Shown: positions 10,814 through 21,552, counted from the stretch's first letter. The stretch: DNA of 64,000 bases from Clostridium sp. NkU-1 (GCA_001312405.1 BBDR01000003.1:124001-188000), one strand, 5' to 3'. Notes: generated by a model not told the origin, from the letters alone. Numbers and translations are program-made.

Positions 10814-12198
10814 TTACTTATCAATGACAGGGATCGGCGTTTCGTCCCTTTCATCCAGGTGGTTTAAATAATATTTGGTGTCCTTTGCTACAACGCCTGA
10901 TAAAAGCAGCACAGCCACAAGATTGGGAATGGCCATCAGCGCGTTTAGGATGTCTGAAATAGTCCACACCAGATCCAGTGACAGCACAGGACCCACAACT
11001 ACGATTGTCACGAAGATGATCTTATAGGGCAGCATACCTTTGGCACCGAATAAATACTCGCAGCAGCGCTCGCCGTAATAAGACCAGCCAAGAATGGTGG
11101 AATAAGCAAAGGTGATGATGCCAATTACCAGAATCGCCGGCCCAAGCACGGGAATCTGGCTGAAAGCAGCAGTGGTCATCTGGCCCCCGTTTTGAATCAT
11201 ATCCATGTTGATGTTCGGATTTTTCATTATGGTCGTAACCAGAACCAGACCGGTCATAAGGCAGACAACAACCGTATCCCAGAAGGTACCGGTTGAGGAA
11301 ACCAGCGCCTGGCGCACCGGATTTCGTGTCTGTGCGGCCGAGGCTACTAACGGCGCAGAACCCATACCCGACTCATTGGAAAACAGGCCGCGGGCAATGC
11401 CGTACTGCATGGCAAGCATAATGCCCCTCCCAACCAGACCGCCTGCGACTGCGCCGGCTGGAAGGCCAGGGTTACAATCGCCTTCAGCCCGGGAATGATG
11501 AAGTCAGCGTTGATGCCAAGAATGATCAGGCAGCCTGCCACATAGAAAAATGCCATAAAGGGTACAAGCTTTTCACACACCGTTGCTATGGACTTGATGC
11601 CGCCGATAATGACCACAGCAGTAATCGTGCCGAAGACAAGGCCGATTGCAATGCGCGGAATCGGGAGAGGTACGTTGTTTTCAATGATCTCGGCAATGGC
11701 GTTGATCTGAGTCCCGCTTCCGATGCCAAAGGAAGCGAACAGGGCGAACAGTGCAAAGAGTACGCCCAGCCATTTAAGACCCAGTACACGCTCCAGGGCA
11801 TACATGGCACCGCCCTGCATACGGCCATCCCTTGTCTGCACACGATATTTAACTGCAATCAGGGACTCTGCATATTTGGTGGCAATGCCGAATACACCGG
11901 TCAGCCAGCACCAGAGAACAGCACCCGGGCCGCCTAAGAATACTGCCGTACCCACGCCAACAATATTACCGGTGCCGATGGTGGAGGCGAGCGCAGTAGT
12001 CAGTGCCTGAAACTGGCTGACCTCACCAGGTGAATCAGGGTCTTTTGTTACAGACAGCTTAATGGCCGTAAAGGTTTTGCGCTGGATAAAGCCTGTGCGC
12101 ACAGTCAAAAATAAATGGGTGCCAAACAGCAGTGCAATCATGGGCAACCCCCAAATTGCTGAGTCCAGTTTGTTGAAAAATTCATTAACAGCTTGCAT
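10814..12198 (-). CDS. AGCS-family sodium:alanine/glycine symporter, frameshifted
   Basis: Imports small neutral amino acids with sodium. The N-terminal piece has LTVRTGFIQ and the AGCS signature around ALTTALASTIGTGNIVGVG and GGPGAVLWCW; the C-terminal piece has GLFSNESGMGSAP. One base is missing near 11435, where the correct reading is AGGLVGRGIMLAM; repair gives about 462 residues, normal for the family. It starts at ATG 12198 after GAAGGAAGGGAAG. The leader holds a glycine riboswitch and terminator, which points to glycine as a substrate. Confidence 0.9.
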
Positions 12199-12232
12199 TG
12201 GTTTTCTACTTCCCTTCCTTCATATTTTTTTG

Positions 12233-12262
12233 TAAAAAAAAGAGTGGGGTATACTCCCACTC
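12233..12262 (-). terminator. Intrinsic terminator of the glycine riboswitch
   Basis: Read on the minus strand: GAGTGGG/CCCACTC stem followed by an uninterrupted T run. It lies between the aptamer and the symporter start codon, so it is the expression platform. Confidence 0.8.
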
Positions 12263-12307
12263 ACAAAAAAACAGAGATAACGCGATATTCCAAAAAGAAA
12301 GGGGAAA

Positions 12308-12397
12308 AATCGCCTCTGTCCTTTTGCCTGAGAGTTTCGCGCCTGAGCGCTTGCCCCTTCGGCCCCTGCATCATTGCAGGCGTCTCCAGAGTGCCAT
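12308..12397 (-). promoter_or_regulatory. Glycine riboswitch (single complete aptamer)
   Basis: On the minus strand the conserved glycine-aptamer segments occur in order: CTCTGGAGACGCC, GCCGAAGGGGCAAGC, AAACTCTCAGGCAAAAGGAC and AGAG closing the P1 stem (CTCTG/CAGAG). Only one complete aptamer is visible; the sequence toward the gene goes straight into the terminator and the upstream side lacks a second core. It controls the AGCS symporter gene. Confidence 0.9.
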
Positions 12398-12462
12398 CCG
12401 TCCACGGTCTGCGCTGGCGCATTCCGGAGATTTCATATGGCGAACATTTAAAGAATGGTGTC

Positions 12463-12492
12463 ATTATACAATAATGATCAATTTTTTTGCAA
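12463..12492 (-). promoter_or_regulatory. Promoter of the glycine-riboswitch transcript
   Basis: On the minus strand TTGCAA (12492-12487), 18-base spacer, TATAAT (12468-12463). Transcription would start just before the aptamer. Confidence 0.6.
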
Positions 12493-12528
12493 GAACTTTA
12501 TCCATTGATGCAATGGGAGAAAATTCCC

Positions 12529-12557
12529 TTGACAGCCGTTTTTAAATACGATAAAAT
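12529..12557 (+). promoter_or_regulatory. metK promoter
   Basis: TTGACA (12529-12534), 17-base spacer, TAAAAT (12552-12557), about 50 bases before the SAM riboswitch. A near-consensus sigma-A promoter, divergent from the glycine-riboswitch promoter 37 bases away. Confidence 0.75.
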
Positions 12558-12611
12558 ATACATGAAATAAAAAAACTTACAATTGAATAACAAATGAAAA
12601 GTACGTAATAT

Positions 12612-12740
12612 CCCTTATTCAGAGTGATGGAGATACAAAGGATCTGTGAAGTCACGGCAACCCCGACCGGAAATGATGGCCTTGGCCAGAAAGGCGCGGC
12701 TGGAAGGTGCAACCTGAGCGAGAAATCGAGCAATAAGAGG
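12612..12740 (+). promoter_or_regulatory. SAM-I (S-box) riboswitch
   Basis: Shows the S-box core in order: P1 5' strand CTTATTCAGAGTGATGGAG, then GATCTGTGAAGTCACGGCAACC, an AAGGTGCAACC segment and the P1 3' strand CAATAAGAGG. It is followed by a terminator and metK, the classic S-box target, so SAM would switch off its own synthesis. Confidence 0.95.
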
Positions 12741-12760
12741 ATTTGATATATTGTTGAATC

Positions 12761-12790
12761 AAGTCCGCGTTGCTGCGGACTTTTCTTTTT
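12761..12790 (+). terminator. Terminator of the SAM riboswitch
   Basis: Stem AAGTCCGC/GCGGACTT with a 6-base loop followed by TTCTTTTT, placed directly after the S-box aptamer. It is the likely off-state hairpin. Confidence 0.88.
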
Positions 12791-12815
12791 GTTATTCCCC
12801 CATGTGGAATCAAGG

Positions 12816-12868
12816 AGGAACGCCCTGCGGACATACCTGTATGCCCAAAGAGCGTAGCAAAAAGGAGG
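12816..12868 (+). repeat. Dispersed leader repeat, metK copy
   Basis: A 53-base element from AGGAA to AGGAGG that aligns with the tandem units at 31067-31170, sharing the 18-base core CCTGTATGCCCAAAGAGC. Its 3' end is the Shine-Dalgarno of metK. Confidence 0.6.
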
Positions 12869-12878
12869 AAATAACAAC

Positions 12879-14064
12879 ATGGAAAAATTATTATTTACAT
12901 CCGAGTCCGTTACAGAAGGACATCCGGATAAAATGTGTGACCAGATCTCAGATGCAATTCTGGATGAGATGTTAAAGCAGGATCCCATGAGCCGTGTGGC
13001 TTGCGAAACCTGCTGTACCACAGGTCTTGTTATGGTTATGGGCGAAATAACGACCCATGCTACGTGGACATTCAGAAGGTGGTGCGGGAGACCGTAAGGG
13101 GAATCGGCTATGACCGTGCAAAATACGGGTTTGACTGCGATACCTGCGGCGTAGTCGTAGCTTTGGACGAGCAGTCCGCTGACATTGCTTTAGGTGTTGA
13201 CCGGGCCTTGGAAGCAAAGGAACACAAGATGTCTGACGAAGAGATCGACGCCATCGGAGCAGGAGACCAGGGAATGATGTTTGGCTATGCCAGCAATGAA
13301 ACAGAGGAGTATATGCATACCCCATCGCCCTTGCTCACAAGCTGGCCCTCAGGCTTACAAAGGTCCGCAAGGATGGAACCCTTACTTATCTCCGTCCCGA
13401 CGGAAAGACCCAGGTAACCGTGGAATATGATGAGAACGGCAATCCTCTCCGCTTAGATGCGGTGGTTTTATCCACTCAGCATGATGAGAGCGTGAGCCAG
13501 GAACAGATTCACGTGGATATTAAAAAGTATGTATTTGATGAAGTTCTGCCTGCAGAGCTGGTGGATGGGAAGACCAAATTCTTCATTAATCCTACCGGGC
13601 GCTTTGTGATCGGGGGACCTCACGGAGACAGCGGCCTGACCGGCCGTAAGATCATCGTAGATACCTACGGCGGCTATGCACGCCATGGCGGCGGCGCATT
13701 CTCTGGCAAGGACTGTACTAAAGTGGACCGTTCCGCTGCTTATGCGGCACGTTATGTTGCTAAGAACATCGTAGCAGCAGGGCTGGCTGACAAGTGCGAG
13801 ATCCAGCTTTCCTATGCCATCGGTGTGGCACAGCCCACTTCCGTTATGGTGGATACCTTTGGAACCGGAAAATTAAGCAATGAAAAGCTTGTGGGGATCA
13901 TCAGGGAAAACTTTGACTTACGTCCTGCAGGAATCATCAAAATGCTGGATTTACGCCGTCCTATCTACAAACAGACTGCGGCTTACGGACATTTTGGAAG
14001 AAATGACTTAGACCTGCCATGGGAGAAGCTTGACAAGGTTTCACTTTTAAAAGAATATTTATAA
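12879..14064 (+). CDS. metK: S-adenosylmethionine synthetase, two frameshifts
   Basis: Makes SAM from methionine and ATP. The N-terminus [14 protein letters not shown], the [12 protein letters not shown] motif and the GGGAFSGKD motif are all present, but in three frames. One base is missing near 13053 (reading should pass through CYVDIQKVV) and one near 13317 ([13 protein letters not shown]). Repair gives about 395 residues, standard for MetK. The gene is essential in nearly all bacteria, so these are almost certainly sequencing errors. A strong AAAGGAGG precedes the ATG. Regulation is by the S-box upstream. Confidence 0.95.
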
Positions 14065-14075
14065 TCTGCACATAT

Positions 14076-14129
14076 AAGAAAGATGCCCCAAAGTCAGCTG
14101 GTTCACAGCTGCCAAAGGGCATCTTTCTT
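14076..14129 (+). terminator. metK terminator
   Basis: A perfect 13-bp stem, AAGAAAGATGCCC with GGGCATCTTTCTT, loop of 28 bases containing its own CAGCTG...CAGCTG pairing, followed by TT. Confidence 0.8.
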
Positions 14130-14181
14130 TATTTGAGCCATAAGGTCAGATTGATTCTTAAGGATATCATGTTATTTAAGG

Positions 14182-14206
14182 TTTGGCACTAAAACTAGCG
14201 CCAAAT
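14182..14206 (+). promoter_or_regulatory. Putative MtlR-type operator, site A
   Basis: Inverted repeat TTTGGCA...GCGCCAAAT (25 bases) ending 15 bases before the -35 of the EIICB promoter. A near-identical site lies at 21686-21711 with the same spacing to its promoter. The position upstream of -35 fits an activator of the PRD family, encoded at 17315. Confidence 0.65.
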
Positions 14207-14221
14207 CCTTGTTTCTTCCTG

Positions 14222-14251
14222 TTGAAATCGGAAGCTGACATTGATTATAAT
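14222..14251 (+). promoter_or_regulatory. Promoter of the first EIICB gene
   Basis: TTGAAA (14222-14227), 18-base spacer, TATAAT (14246-14251). About 20 bases downstream is a perfect 12-base palindrome GATTGGCCAATC (14271-14282), which may bind a second regulator. Confidence 0.65.
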
Positions 14252-14337
14252 AAGGCTATCGAAAGGAATTGATTGGCCAATCATACCTTACACGGATCAT
14301 ACAGTAAATACTATATAATTAAGTGAGGGTATGCAAT

Positions 14338-15717
14338 ATGAAAGAGAAGGTACAAGTATTTGGCCGCTTTTTAAGCGGCATGGTAATGCCGAACATCGGT
14401 GCATTTATTGCATGGGGACTGATTACGGCATTGTTTATTCCCACCGGGTGGTATCCCAATGAAGCAATTGGTGCCCTGGTCTCCCCTATGGTTTCCATGC
14501 TGCTGCCGCTTCTTATCGCTTATACAGGCGGTTCGGCAGTCTACGGACAACGGGGCGGCGTCATCGGTGCAATCACAGCCATGGGCGTGATTGTTGGCTC
14601 CAGTATTCCCATGTTTATGGGGGCGATGATCGTAGGACCTGTCAGCGCCTGGGTGATTAAGCAGTTTGACCGGAAGATCGAGAGCAAGATCCTGCCGGAT
14701 TTGAGATGCTGGTAAATAACTTTTCCCTCGGCATCATCGGTGCCATCCTGACGGCGGTAGCCTTAAAGGGAGTTGCTCCTTTTGTTGAGGTGATGAACCG
14801 GGTGATGGAGTCCGGAGTTGGTTTCTTTGTGGATCACAGGCTGTTGCCTTTGGCAAGCGTTTTTATTGAACCTGCCAAGATCCTGTTCCTTAACAATGCC
14901 ATTAACCATGGAATCCTCTCTCCTATGGGAATCCAGCAGGTGGAGGAAATCGGAAAGTCCATATTCTTTCTTCTTGAGGCAAATCCGGGGCCAGGACTTG
15001 GCGTTTTACTGGCTTACTGCCTTGCAGGAAAAGGATCGGCTAAAAGCTCAGCTCCCGGCGCAGTTATCATTCACTTTTTAGGCGGAATCCATGAGATTTA
15101 TTTCCCATACATACTGATGAATCCCCTTTTACTCCTGGCAGTGGTAGCAGGCGGAGCCAGCGGGATCTTCGTATTTCAGCTCCTTGGCGTGGGATTGACC
15201 TCCCCCGCATCTCCGGGAAGCATCCTTGCTGTTCTTGCAATGACACCAAGAGGCGGATACTTTGGAGTCCTAGCCGGTGTTACGGTGGCAGCCGTGGTTT
15301 CCTTCCTTGTAGCCCTTCCCTTGCTGCGGTTTTCAGGAAAAGGCGGGGATTTGGAAGAGTCAACGGAAAAAAATGAAGCAAATGAAGCAGGAAGCTAAGG
15401 GAAATCAGACGGCAGAAAAGAAAATGGTGCCTGCAGGAACTGTCAAAAAGATCGTGTTTGCCTGTGATGCCGGTATGGGCTCCAGCGCTATGGGCGCTAC
15501 CATATTAAAGAAAAAGCTGGCGGCAGCAGGGTTCGGAGATATTGAGGTGGTTCATTCCCCGGTGTCTTCCATTCCCCAGGATGCCCAGATTGTGGTGACT
15601 CATAAAGAACTGAAGGAGCGTGCGGCCCGCAGCAATCCAGAGGCAGAACTGATTTTAATCACTAATTTTATGGCAGCCCCGGAATATGATGAGCTGGTGG
15701 AAGCGTTAAAAAAATAA
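14338..15717 (+). CDS. Mannitol-family PTS EIICB component (first paralogue), two frameshifts
   Basis: Membrane transporter plus phosphocarrier domain for a hexitol. The start ATG 14338 ([14 protein letters not shown]) follows GTGAGGG. The EIIC domain has [25 protein letters not shown] and the substrate-site motif [10 protein letters not shown]. One G is missing near 14699 (should read [12 protein letters not shown]), and an A7 run near 15366-15372 (six needed) separates EIIC from EIIB. EIIB carries the phosphorylated cysteine in [14 protein letters not shown]. As printed, EIIB looks like a separate overlapping gene. Repaired length is about 460 residues with no EIIA domain, which is supplied by the gene at 21791. 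Confidence 0.88.
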
Positions 15718-15984
15718 ACAGATACATTGATGAAATGAAACAGACGCCTTCCTAGTATCCGATCACAAACTATGGTACAATGTACACGAAAGCAATGAGC
15801 AGTGCGAAATAAGGCAGGAGAAAAATTTCGTTGTGCTCGCACATAAGAAAATTTTCTCCTGTCTTATTTCATAGGGCGAATGCCCGTGAGCGGGTAAAAC
15901 CTCAGGTTTTACCCGCTGCACTGCGGATCTACGGCACAATACTTTTAAATCATGTATAACAGGTTCAAAAGGGGATTCACATAA
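15718..15984. repeat. Palindrome-rich region between the two EIICB genes
   Basis: Three hairpins in a row: 15806-15824 with 15852-15870 (19-base arms, one G-T pair), GGGC/GCCC at 15874-15885, and AGCGGGTAAAACC/GGTTTTACCCGCT at 15889-15917 (13-bp stem, 3-base loop). No T tract follows the last one. The word GCGAATGC next to a hairpin also occurs at 40987-41019. This may be a REP-like repeat, and could also limit readthrough into the second EIICB. No operator of the TTTGGCA type is found here. Confidence 0.55.
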
Positions 15985-17325
15985 ATGAAGTTCGCGGGGA
16001 GAATACTGAAGTATTACAGCAGAGTAATTGCTGAGTGCATACCTTTGTTTGTGACAGCGGGGCTGCTGTCAGTTTTATCATCAGTGATATTCCAGAACAG
16101 ATACCTGTCTGAAATGTCCAATATATTATCTTTTCTGGTGATCCCGGTGTTTATGGGATACAAAGCAGGCACTATGTGCGGCGGGGATGCAGGCGGTTTG
16201 GCCGGCACCCTGGCCGCTTCTGCTGTTGTCATGACAGAACCTGCTTCCGCCATGATTTTATCTGCCATAGCAGGCAGCGCCGCCGGTTTTTATGCCGGAA
16301 AGGCTGGACCGGATCAAGCACCGGATTCCTGCCGGGTTTGAGATGCTCTTTAGCAACTTGTACTTATCAGGGCTGGGGTTACTGGCCGGAGCACTTACCC
16401 ATTATCTCCTGATCCGGTGGCTGCATGGCTCCTCACCTTTCTGGGAAATGGTCTGTCCCTTATGATCGCAAGGGGAGTCATACCTTTTATCAGCCTTGTA
16501 GTAGAGCCTTTAAAGATCATTTTCTTTAATAACTGGATCAACCACGGTTTTTTCCTGCCTCTGGGGCTGGAACAGATGAAAACACAAGGAAGCTCCATTT
16601 TATTTCTCCTTGAGACTAATCCAGGCCCGGGCTTTGGAATTCTCCTTGCCTATACCCTGGTCCACCGTAATATGAGAAAACAAATGCTCTCCAGCCTCAT
16701 TATTCAGTCCCTTGGCGGCATCCATGAGGTTTATTTCCCCTATGTGCTGTCAGATATCCGATTATTGGCTGCTGCCATAGCAGGCAGCATAGCCGGAAAT
16801 TACTGTTTCATGGTCACTGGCAGCGGGCTTTTGGGACCGGCATCTCCCGGAAGCGTAATCACGATCATGATTATGGCAGACAAAAAGCATTGGCTGGGAA
16901 TCCTTATGGGAATTGTTGTCTCTGCCGGAGTGACCTGCCTTCTTTCCTGCCTGATTATGTCAGGAAAGAAACAAAAAACAGTTGCTGATGAAGAAACGAC
17001 ACAGAAAGAGGAAGGGATGCAGATGAAGAAAATAGAACATGCCAGAATCTACTTTGTTTGTGACGTTGGCATGGGATCCAGTGCCATGGCCAGTGCGCTG
17101 TTTAAGAAAAGGCTTAAACTGGAAGGTTTAACGGACGCCCAGGTGTTTCATGTGTCGGCTGACCGCATTCCACCTGATGCTGACGTGATTGTATGTCAGA
17201 AGGATTTTGCCCGTTCCTTATCAGGAATTGATAAACCATGCTTTACAGTCGATAATCTCACAGACATGTCTGGTTATAAGGAACTCTTAAACTGGTTAAG
17301 GGGAGGAGGAGGAGATGGCAGGTAA
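15985..17325 (+). CDS. Mannitol-family PTS EIICB component (second paralogue), two frameshifts
   Basis: A diverged copy of the preceding transporter. EIIC motifs are recognisable (NNWINHGFFLPLG, GGIHEVYFPYV, GLLGPASPGSV), and EIIB has its cysteine in FVCDVGMGSSAMAS. One base is missing near 16305 (should read KRLDRIKHRIPAGFEML) and one C near 16414 (LLIPVAAWLL). Repaired length is about 447 residues. It overlaps the regulator gene by 11 bases. Two EIICBs side by side imply either two substrates or a mixed dimer. Confidence 0.82.
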
Positions 17326-19419
17326 TGATTTTACACCCAGGATGCAGCAGATCGTCCTGGCTCTTCTTAAAGAGAATGGGCCGGTTCCTGTTAAGCGGCT
17401 TGCGGATCAGATCCATATCAGTAAAAGAACAGTACAAAGGGAACTGGAATATATTCCAAGGGTATTAAAAAAATACGGGCTCACCTTTTGCTCAAAAACC
17501 GGAACCGGTATCTGGCTGGAGGGAGACAGAGATCAGGCTGAAGCCTTAAAGGCCGAACTGGAAGAGGATGATGCCCTTGATGTTTCTGACCGGATTGAAC
17601 GCCAGAAGCGTCTGACCCTGGAAATCCTCAAGGATAAGACCCTGAAAAAGCTATATTACTACAGTGATATGTTTGGCGTGAGCGAGGCCACCGTCAGCTC
17701 GGATCTAGAGGTGGTAAAAGGGTGGTTTCACAAGTATCATCTGGAGATAAAGAGAAAACCTGGATATGGTGTATTTATTGAGGGCAGTGAACGGGATTTC
17801 CGCCGCGCCCTGCGGGTATTTATTGATGAAAACATCCACACGGAGATCATACAGGAGATGTATGAGGACAGGAACCAGTCTGTGTTAAACGTGATTCAGA
17901 ATAAAAGTGAGAGGAATATTTACCGGATCCTGGATGACGATATTGTTAAACGGGTAACAGCCTGTATTTTAAGGATCCGGGATAAACGAATTCTCAATCT
18001 GACCCAGGATTCCTACCTTGGACTGGTGATTCATGTGGCAATTGCTGTAAACCGGATCCGCAGGCAGGAGATCATTGAGGAAAATACGCTTATGACAGAC
18101 GGTTTGCGCAATGATCAGGACTATGATCTGGCAAAGACAATCACCAAATCCCTGGAAGCTGAATTTCAGATTCAGATTCCGGAAATTGAGTGTGCCTATA
18201 TCTGTCTGCATATTAAAGGCTCCAAAATCCAGCAGCTGAATATTGACGAGAAGTCCAGAAGCGAAATAGAGGAATCCAGGGAACTGTGGGATGTGGTCAA
18301 TGAGATGATCGACTGCTATGACGACAGCATTGCCTATCTGCTGAAACAGGATGAGGAGTTTGTGATCCAGGGATTGATTGCCCATTTAAAGCCGACTCTG
18401 GTCCGCCTTACCAATGGCATGAAGATCCAGAATCCTTTGCTGGAACAAATTAAGCAGGATTATCCGGTGATATTTGAACGGTGCAGAACCGTTGCAAAGG
18501 TGATCGAAGGGCGGTATGGGTATGAAGTGCCGGAATCGGAGATCGGGTTTCTTGCCATTCATTTCGGTGCGGCAGAGGTTCGGATGGAAAGCAGGAAGGA
18601 AAGCCGGAGAAAGGTGAATATAGGGATCGTCTGTGCCAGCGGGATCGGAATCTCGCGGCTTATGTCTTCCAAAATTATCAGGGATTTTGCGGACAGGGTG
18701 GAGCTGTCGGTCTATGGAATGGCGGATTTATATCCTTACGTGCTGAGCAAAACGGATTTCTTTGTATCCACCATACCCCTTAAGGAGGAGGCTGATATCC
18801 TGTATGTAAGCCCCATGCTTCCTGCTGAGGATATGGAGCAGATTTCCGGAAAGGTGCGCCGGTGCGAGTTTATGCCTAAAAAGCAGGACAACAAAGAGTT
18901 TACCATTCAGCTGGACCAGGTGAATTTTATAGCCGTACAGATTAAAAATATCATAAGGCTTATGGAATACCAGAGGGTAAATAATGAGATCACTTTTGAG
19001 GAACTGCTGATTGCTGTCAGCGAGAAGCTGGCTGCCTACCCGGAACGGCAGGGTATCATTCAGGAGGATCTTATGAGGCGGGAACGGCTGAGCAGCCAGA
19101 TATTCCCGGACTTAAGCTTTGCCCTGCTTCATGCCAGGACCGAAGCGTGGTAAAACCGGTGTTTTCCGTGTGCCAGACAAAGGACGGAGAGGCTTTTAGG
19201 GACCCTTATTTTAAGGGGGTATGTGTCGTGTTGGTCATGCTGGTGCCAAAGGATGACCATGAGGCAGAAAACAGCGATATACTGGGCGTCTTAAGCGAGC
19301 GGCTGATCGAGGAGGAAGAATTTCTGGAAGCTGTGAGGCATGGAGGAAAAGAGGAGATAAGAGCGTTGGTTTCCCAGTATTTAAACCAGTATTTCAAACA
19401 TTATCTGGATAAGATATGA
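17315..19419 (+). CDS. mtlR: PRD-domain transcriptional activator, MtlR type, one frameshift
   Basis: Multi-domain PTS-controlled regulator. From the N-terminus: helix-turn-helix (VKRLADQIHISKRTVQREL), a second HTH-like segment (SDMFGVSEATVSSDLEVV), two PRD domains with conserved histidines (LVIHVAIAVNRI, CAYICLHIKG, LAIHFGAAEVR), an EIIB-like domain (IVCASGIGISRL) and an EIIA-like domain (LLHARTEAVVKPV). One base is missing near 19147, splitting off the last 90 residues. Repaired length is about 701 residues, as expected for MtlR. It probably binds the TTTGGCA operators at 14182 and 21686. Confidence 0.87.
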
Positions 19420-19439
19420 TATAAATAGGTAATGAAACC

Positions 19440-19474
19440 GAAATCCCATTTTTGTTGTTTGAAAATGGGGTTTC
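19440..19474 (+). terminator. Terminator after mtlR
   Basis: GAAATCCCATTTT pairs with AAAATGGGGTTTC (one G-T pair), loop of 9 bases, followed by TTGTTT. The next gene, hflK, has its own -10 (TATAAT at 19513-19518). Confidence 0.7.
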
Positions 19475-19590
19475 TTGTTTATTAGGAAATCCCTCAATTT
19501 GAAAAAATAGTGTATAATAGAAGATGTAATAAAGAATCGTCGCTACTTTGTCCGTGAAGTAAATTTCAAAGGAATGAAAGGAGAAAAAGT

Positions 19591-20587
19591 ATGAAAAAAA
19601 GATTTGGAAGCCAAGAGGATTCCAGCGATCAAGGACCGGTAAATATCGAAAAAGTTCCAAAAGAAAAGCAGAAAAAGGTAATTTTAAAGGGCATCTATCT
19701 TATATTAGGAGTGGTACTGGCTGTTTTCTTTTTTTTCAACAGCTTTTATACGTTGACGGAGGATAAGGTTGCGGTAGTATGTACATTCGGTAAGCCTGCC
19801 AGTGTAACAAAGACGGGGCCTCATTTTAAGATTCCATTGGTACAAACAGTTTACAAGATGTCAAAAGAAATCAAAGGCATGAGGATCGGCTATAACGAAA
19901 ATAATGAATCAACCGTTAGTGAATCCGAAATGATCACGAAAGATTTTAATTTTGTTAATGTTGATTTCTATGTAGAATATCAGGTTGTAGATCCGGCCAG
20001 AGCGTATATTTACCGTGACAATGCTGTGGATATCTTAGAAAATCTTGCCCAGTCTTATATCAGAGATACAGTAGGTGTTTATAGTGTAGATGAGGTGATC
20101 ACCACAGGAAAAGCTGAAATCCAGGCAAAAGTAAAGCAGCTTCTTTCTGAACGATTGGAAAGAGAAGATATTGGTATCGGTATTAATAACGTAACCGTAC
20201 AGGACTCAGAACCGCCTACAGTAGAAGTCAGCAATGCATTTAAGGCAGTAGAAGATGCAAAACAGAGTATGGATACGAAAATTAATGAAGCGAAAAAGTA
20301 TCAGTCCGAGCAGCTCCCGGCAGCAAATGCCAGAGCAGATAAGGCAAAAAAAGGATGCGGAAGCCTATAAGCAGCAAAGAATTAGTGAAGCAGAAGGTCA
20401 GGTATCAAGATTTAACGATATGTATGAGGAATACATAAAGTACCCGCTGATCACAAAAAAGAGAATGTTTTACGAGACCATGGAAAGTATTCTGCCGTCG
20501 CTAAAGGTTATCATCGATGGATCTGATGGGACACAAACGATGCTTCCTTTAGAACCCTTTGTAAGTAGTGAGAAAGGAGAACAATAA
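19591..20587 (+). CDS. hflK: HflK-like SPFH/band 7 membrane protein, frameshifted
   Basis: One N-terminal membrane segment (IYLILGVVLAVFFFFNSFY) followed by a band 7 domain (VAVVCTFGKPASVTKTGPHFKIP) and a long charged helix (AAYKQQRIS-type coiled coil). In other bacteria HflK and HflC form a ring that restrains the FtsH protease. An A7 run near 20346-20352 (six needed: KAKKDAEAYKQQR) breaks the frame; repair gives about 331 residues. hflC follows after 2 bases. Preceded by GAAAGGAG. Confidence 0.85.
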
Positions 20588-20589
20588 CA

Positions 20590-21453
20590 ATGGTTAAGAA
20601 AATAAAATATGCGGTTATTATTTTACTTTTATTTTTATAGGTTTAAATTCACTTGTTATCACAACGGCAAACGAATACACATTAGTCAAGCAGTTTGGTA
20701 AGGTCATGCGTGTGGAAAATACCGCTGGTCCGTCTTTTAAGATTCCTATGATTCAAAGTATACAAAAGATTCCAAGAAAAAAAATGATCTACGACCTCAT
20801 TCCAAGTGATGTTACGACCAAAGATAAAAAAGTAATGAATGTTGACTCGTTCGTAATATGGGAAATCACAGATCCGGTTAAATACTTATCTTCCTTAAAT
20901 GCAAGCATTGAAAAGGCTGAGGTAAGGCTTGACAATGTTGTATATAATTCCATCAAAACTGTTATGTCAGCAACCAGCCAGGAAGAAATTATTTCAGGCA
21001 GGTCTGGAGAACTTGCAGAGGCAATTACAAATAATATAGGAACATCAATGGATTCTTATGGAATTCGGATCCTTGCTGTAGAAACAAAAAAAGCTTGATC
21101 TGCCGGATTCCAATAAAGAGTCTGTATACCAACGTATGATCTCTGAAAGAAATAATATTGCAGCTCAGTATACAGCAGATGGAGATTATCAGTCATCTCT
21201 AATCCGTAACGAAACGGATAGGACAGTAAAAGAGACTGTAGCAAAAGCAGAAGCAGAGGCTGAAATGATTAAGGCAGAAGGCGAAGCTCAGTATATGCAG
21301 ATTCTTAGTAATGCATATAATGACGAGTCCAAAGCGGATTTTTATAACTACGTCCGTTCTCTGGACGCCCTAAAGTCTTCATTAAAAGGTACGAATAAAA
21401 CAATTATCTTGAATAAAAACAGTGAACTCGCAAGAATTTTGTCCGGAAATTAA
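20590..21453 (+). CDS. hflC: HflC-like SPFH/band 7 membrane protein, two frameshifts
   Basis: Partner of HflK. The start ATG 20590 follows AAAGGAG inside the end of hflK and is followed by one membrane segment. A T5 run near 20632 (six needed) gives an early stop as printed, and an A7 run near 21086-21092 (six needed: VETKKLDLPDSN) breaks the middle. The band 7 core reads VKQFGKVMRVENTAGPSFKIP and the C-terminal helix is Ala/Glu rich (AKAEAEAEMIKAEGEAQYM). Repaired length about 287 residues. Confidence 0.85.
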
Positions 21454-21511
21454 AAGGTCCATATCCAAAAGGTCACTGTCTCAATAGGCGCTATACAATG
21501 TTCCGAATTTC

Positions 21512-21552
21512 AAAAAAAGTTTATAAGCTCTAAGGGCTTATAAACCTTTTTT
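21512..21552 (+). terminator. Terminator after hflC
   Basis: AAAAAAAGTTTATAAGC (21512-21528) pairs with GCTTATAAACCTTTTTT (21536-21552), 7-base loop, ending in a T run. It separates the HflKC pair from the second half of the PTS regulon. Confidence 0.8.

Noticed and set aside
12225..12300. Second glycine aptamer next to the symporter gene
   Set aside because: The sequence lacks the conserved core segments and contains the terminator instead.
15373..15717. Separate PTS EIIB gene
   Set aside because: The split from EIIC coincides with an A7 run; with six A the EIIC and EIIB domains are one protein, as usual in this family.
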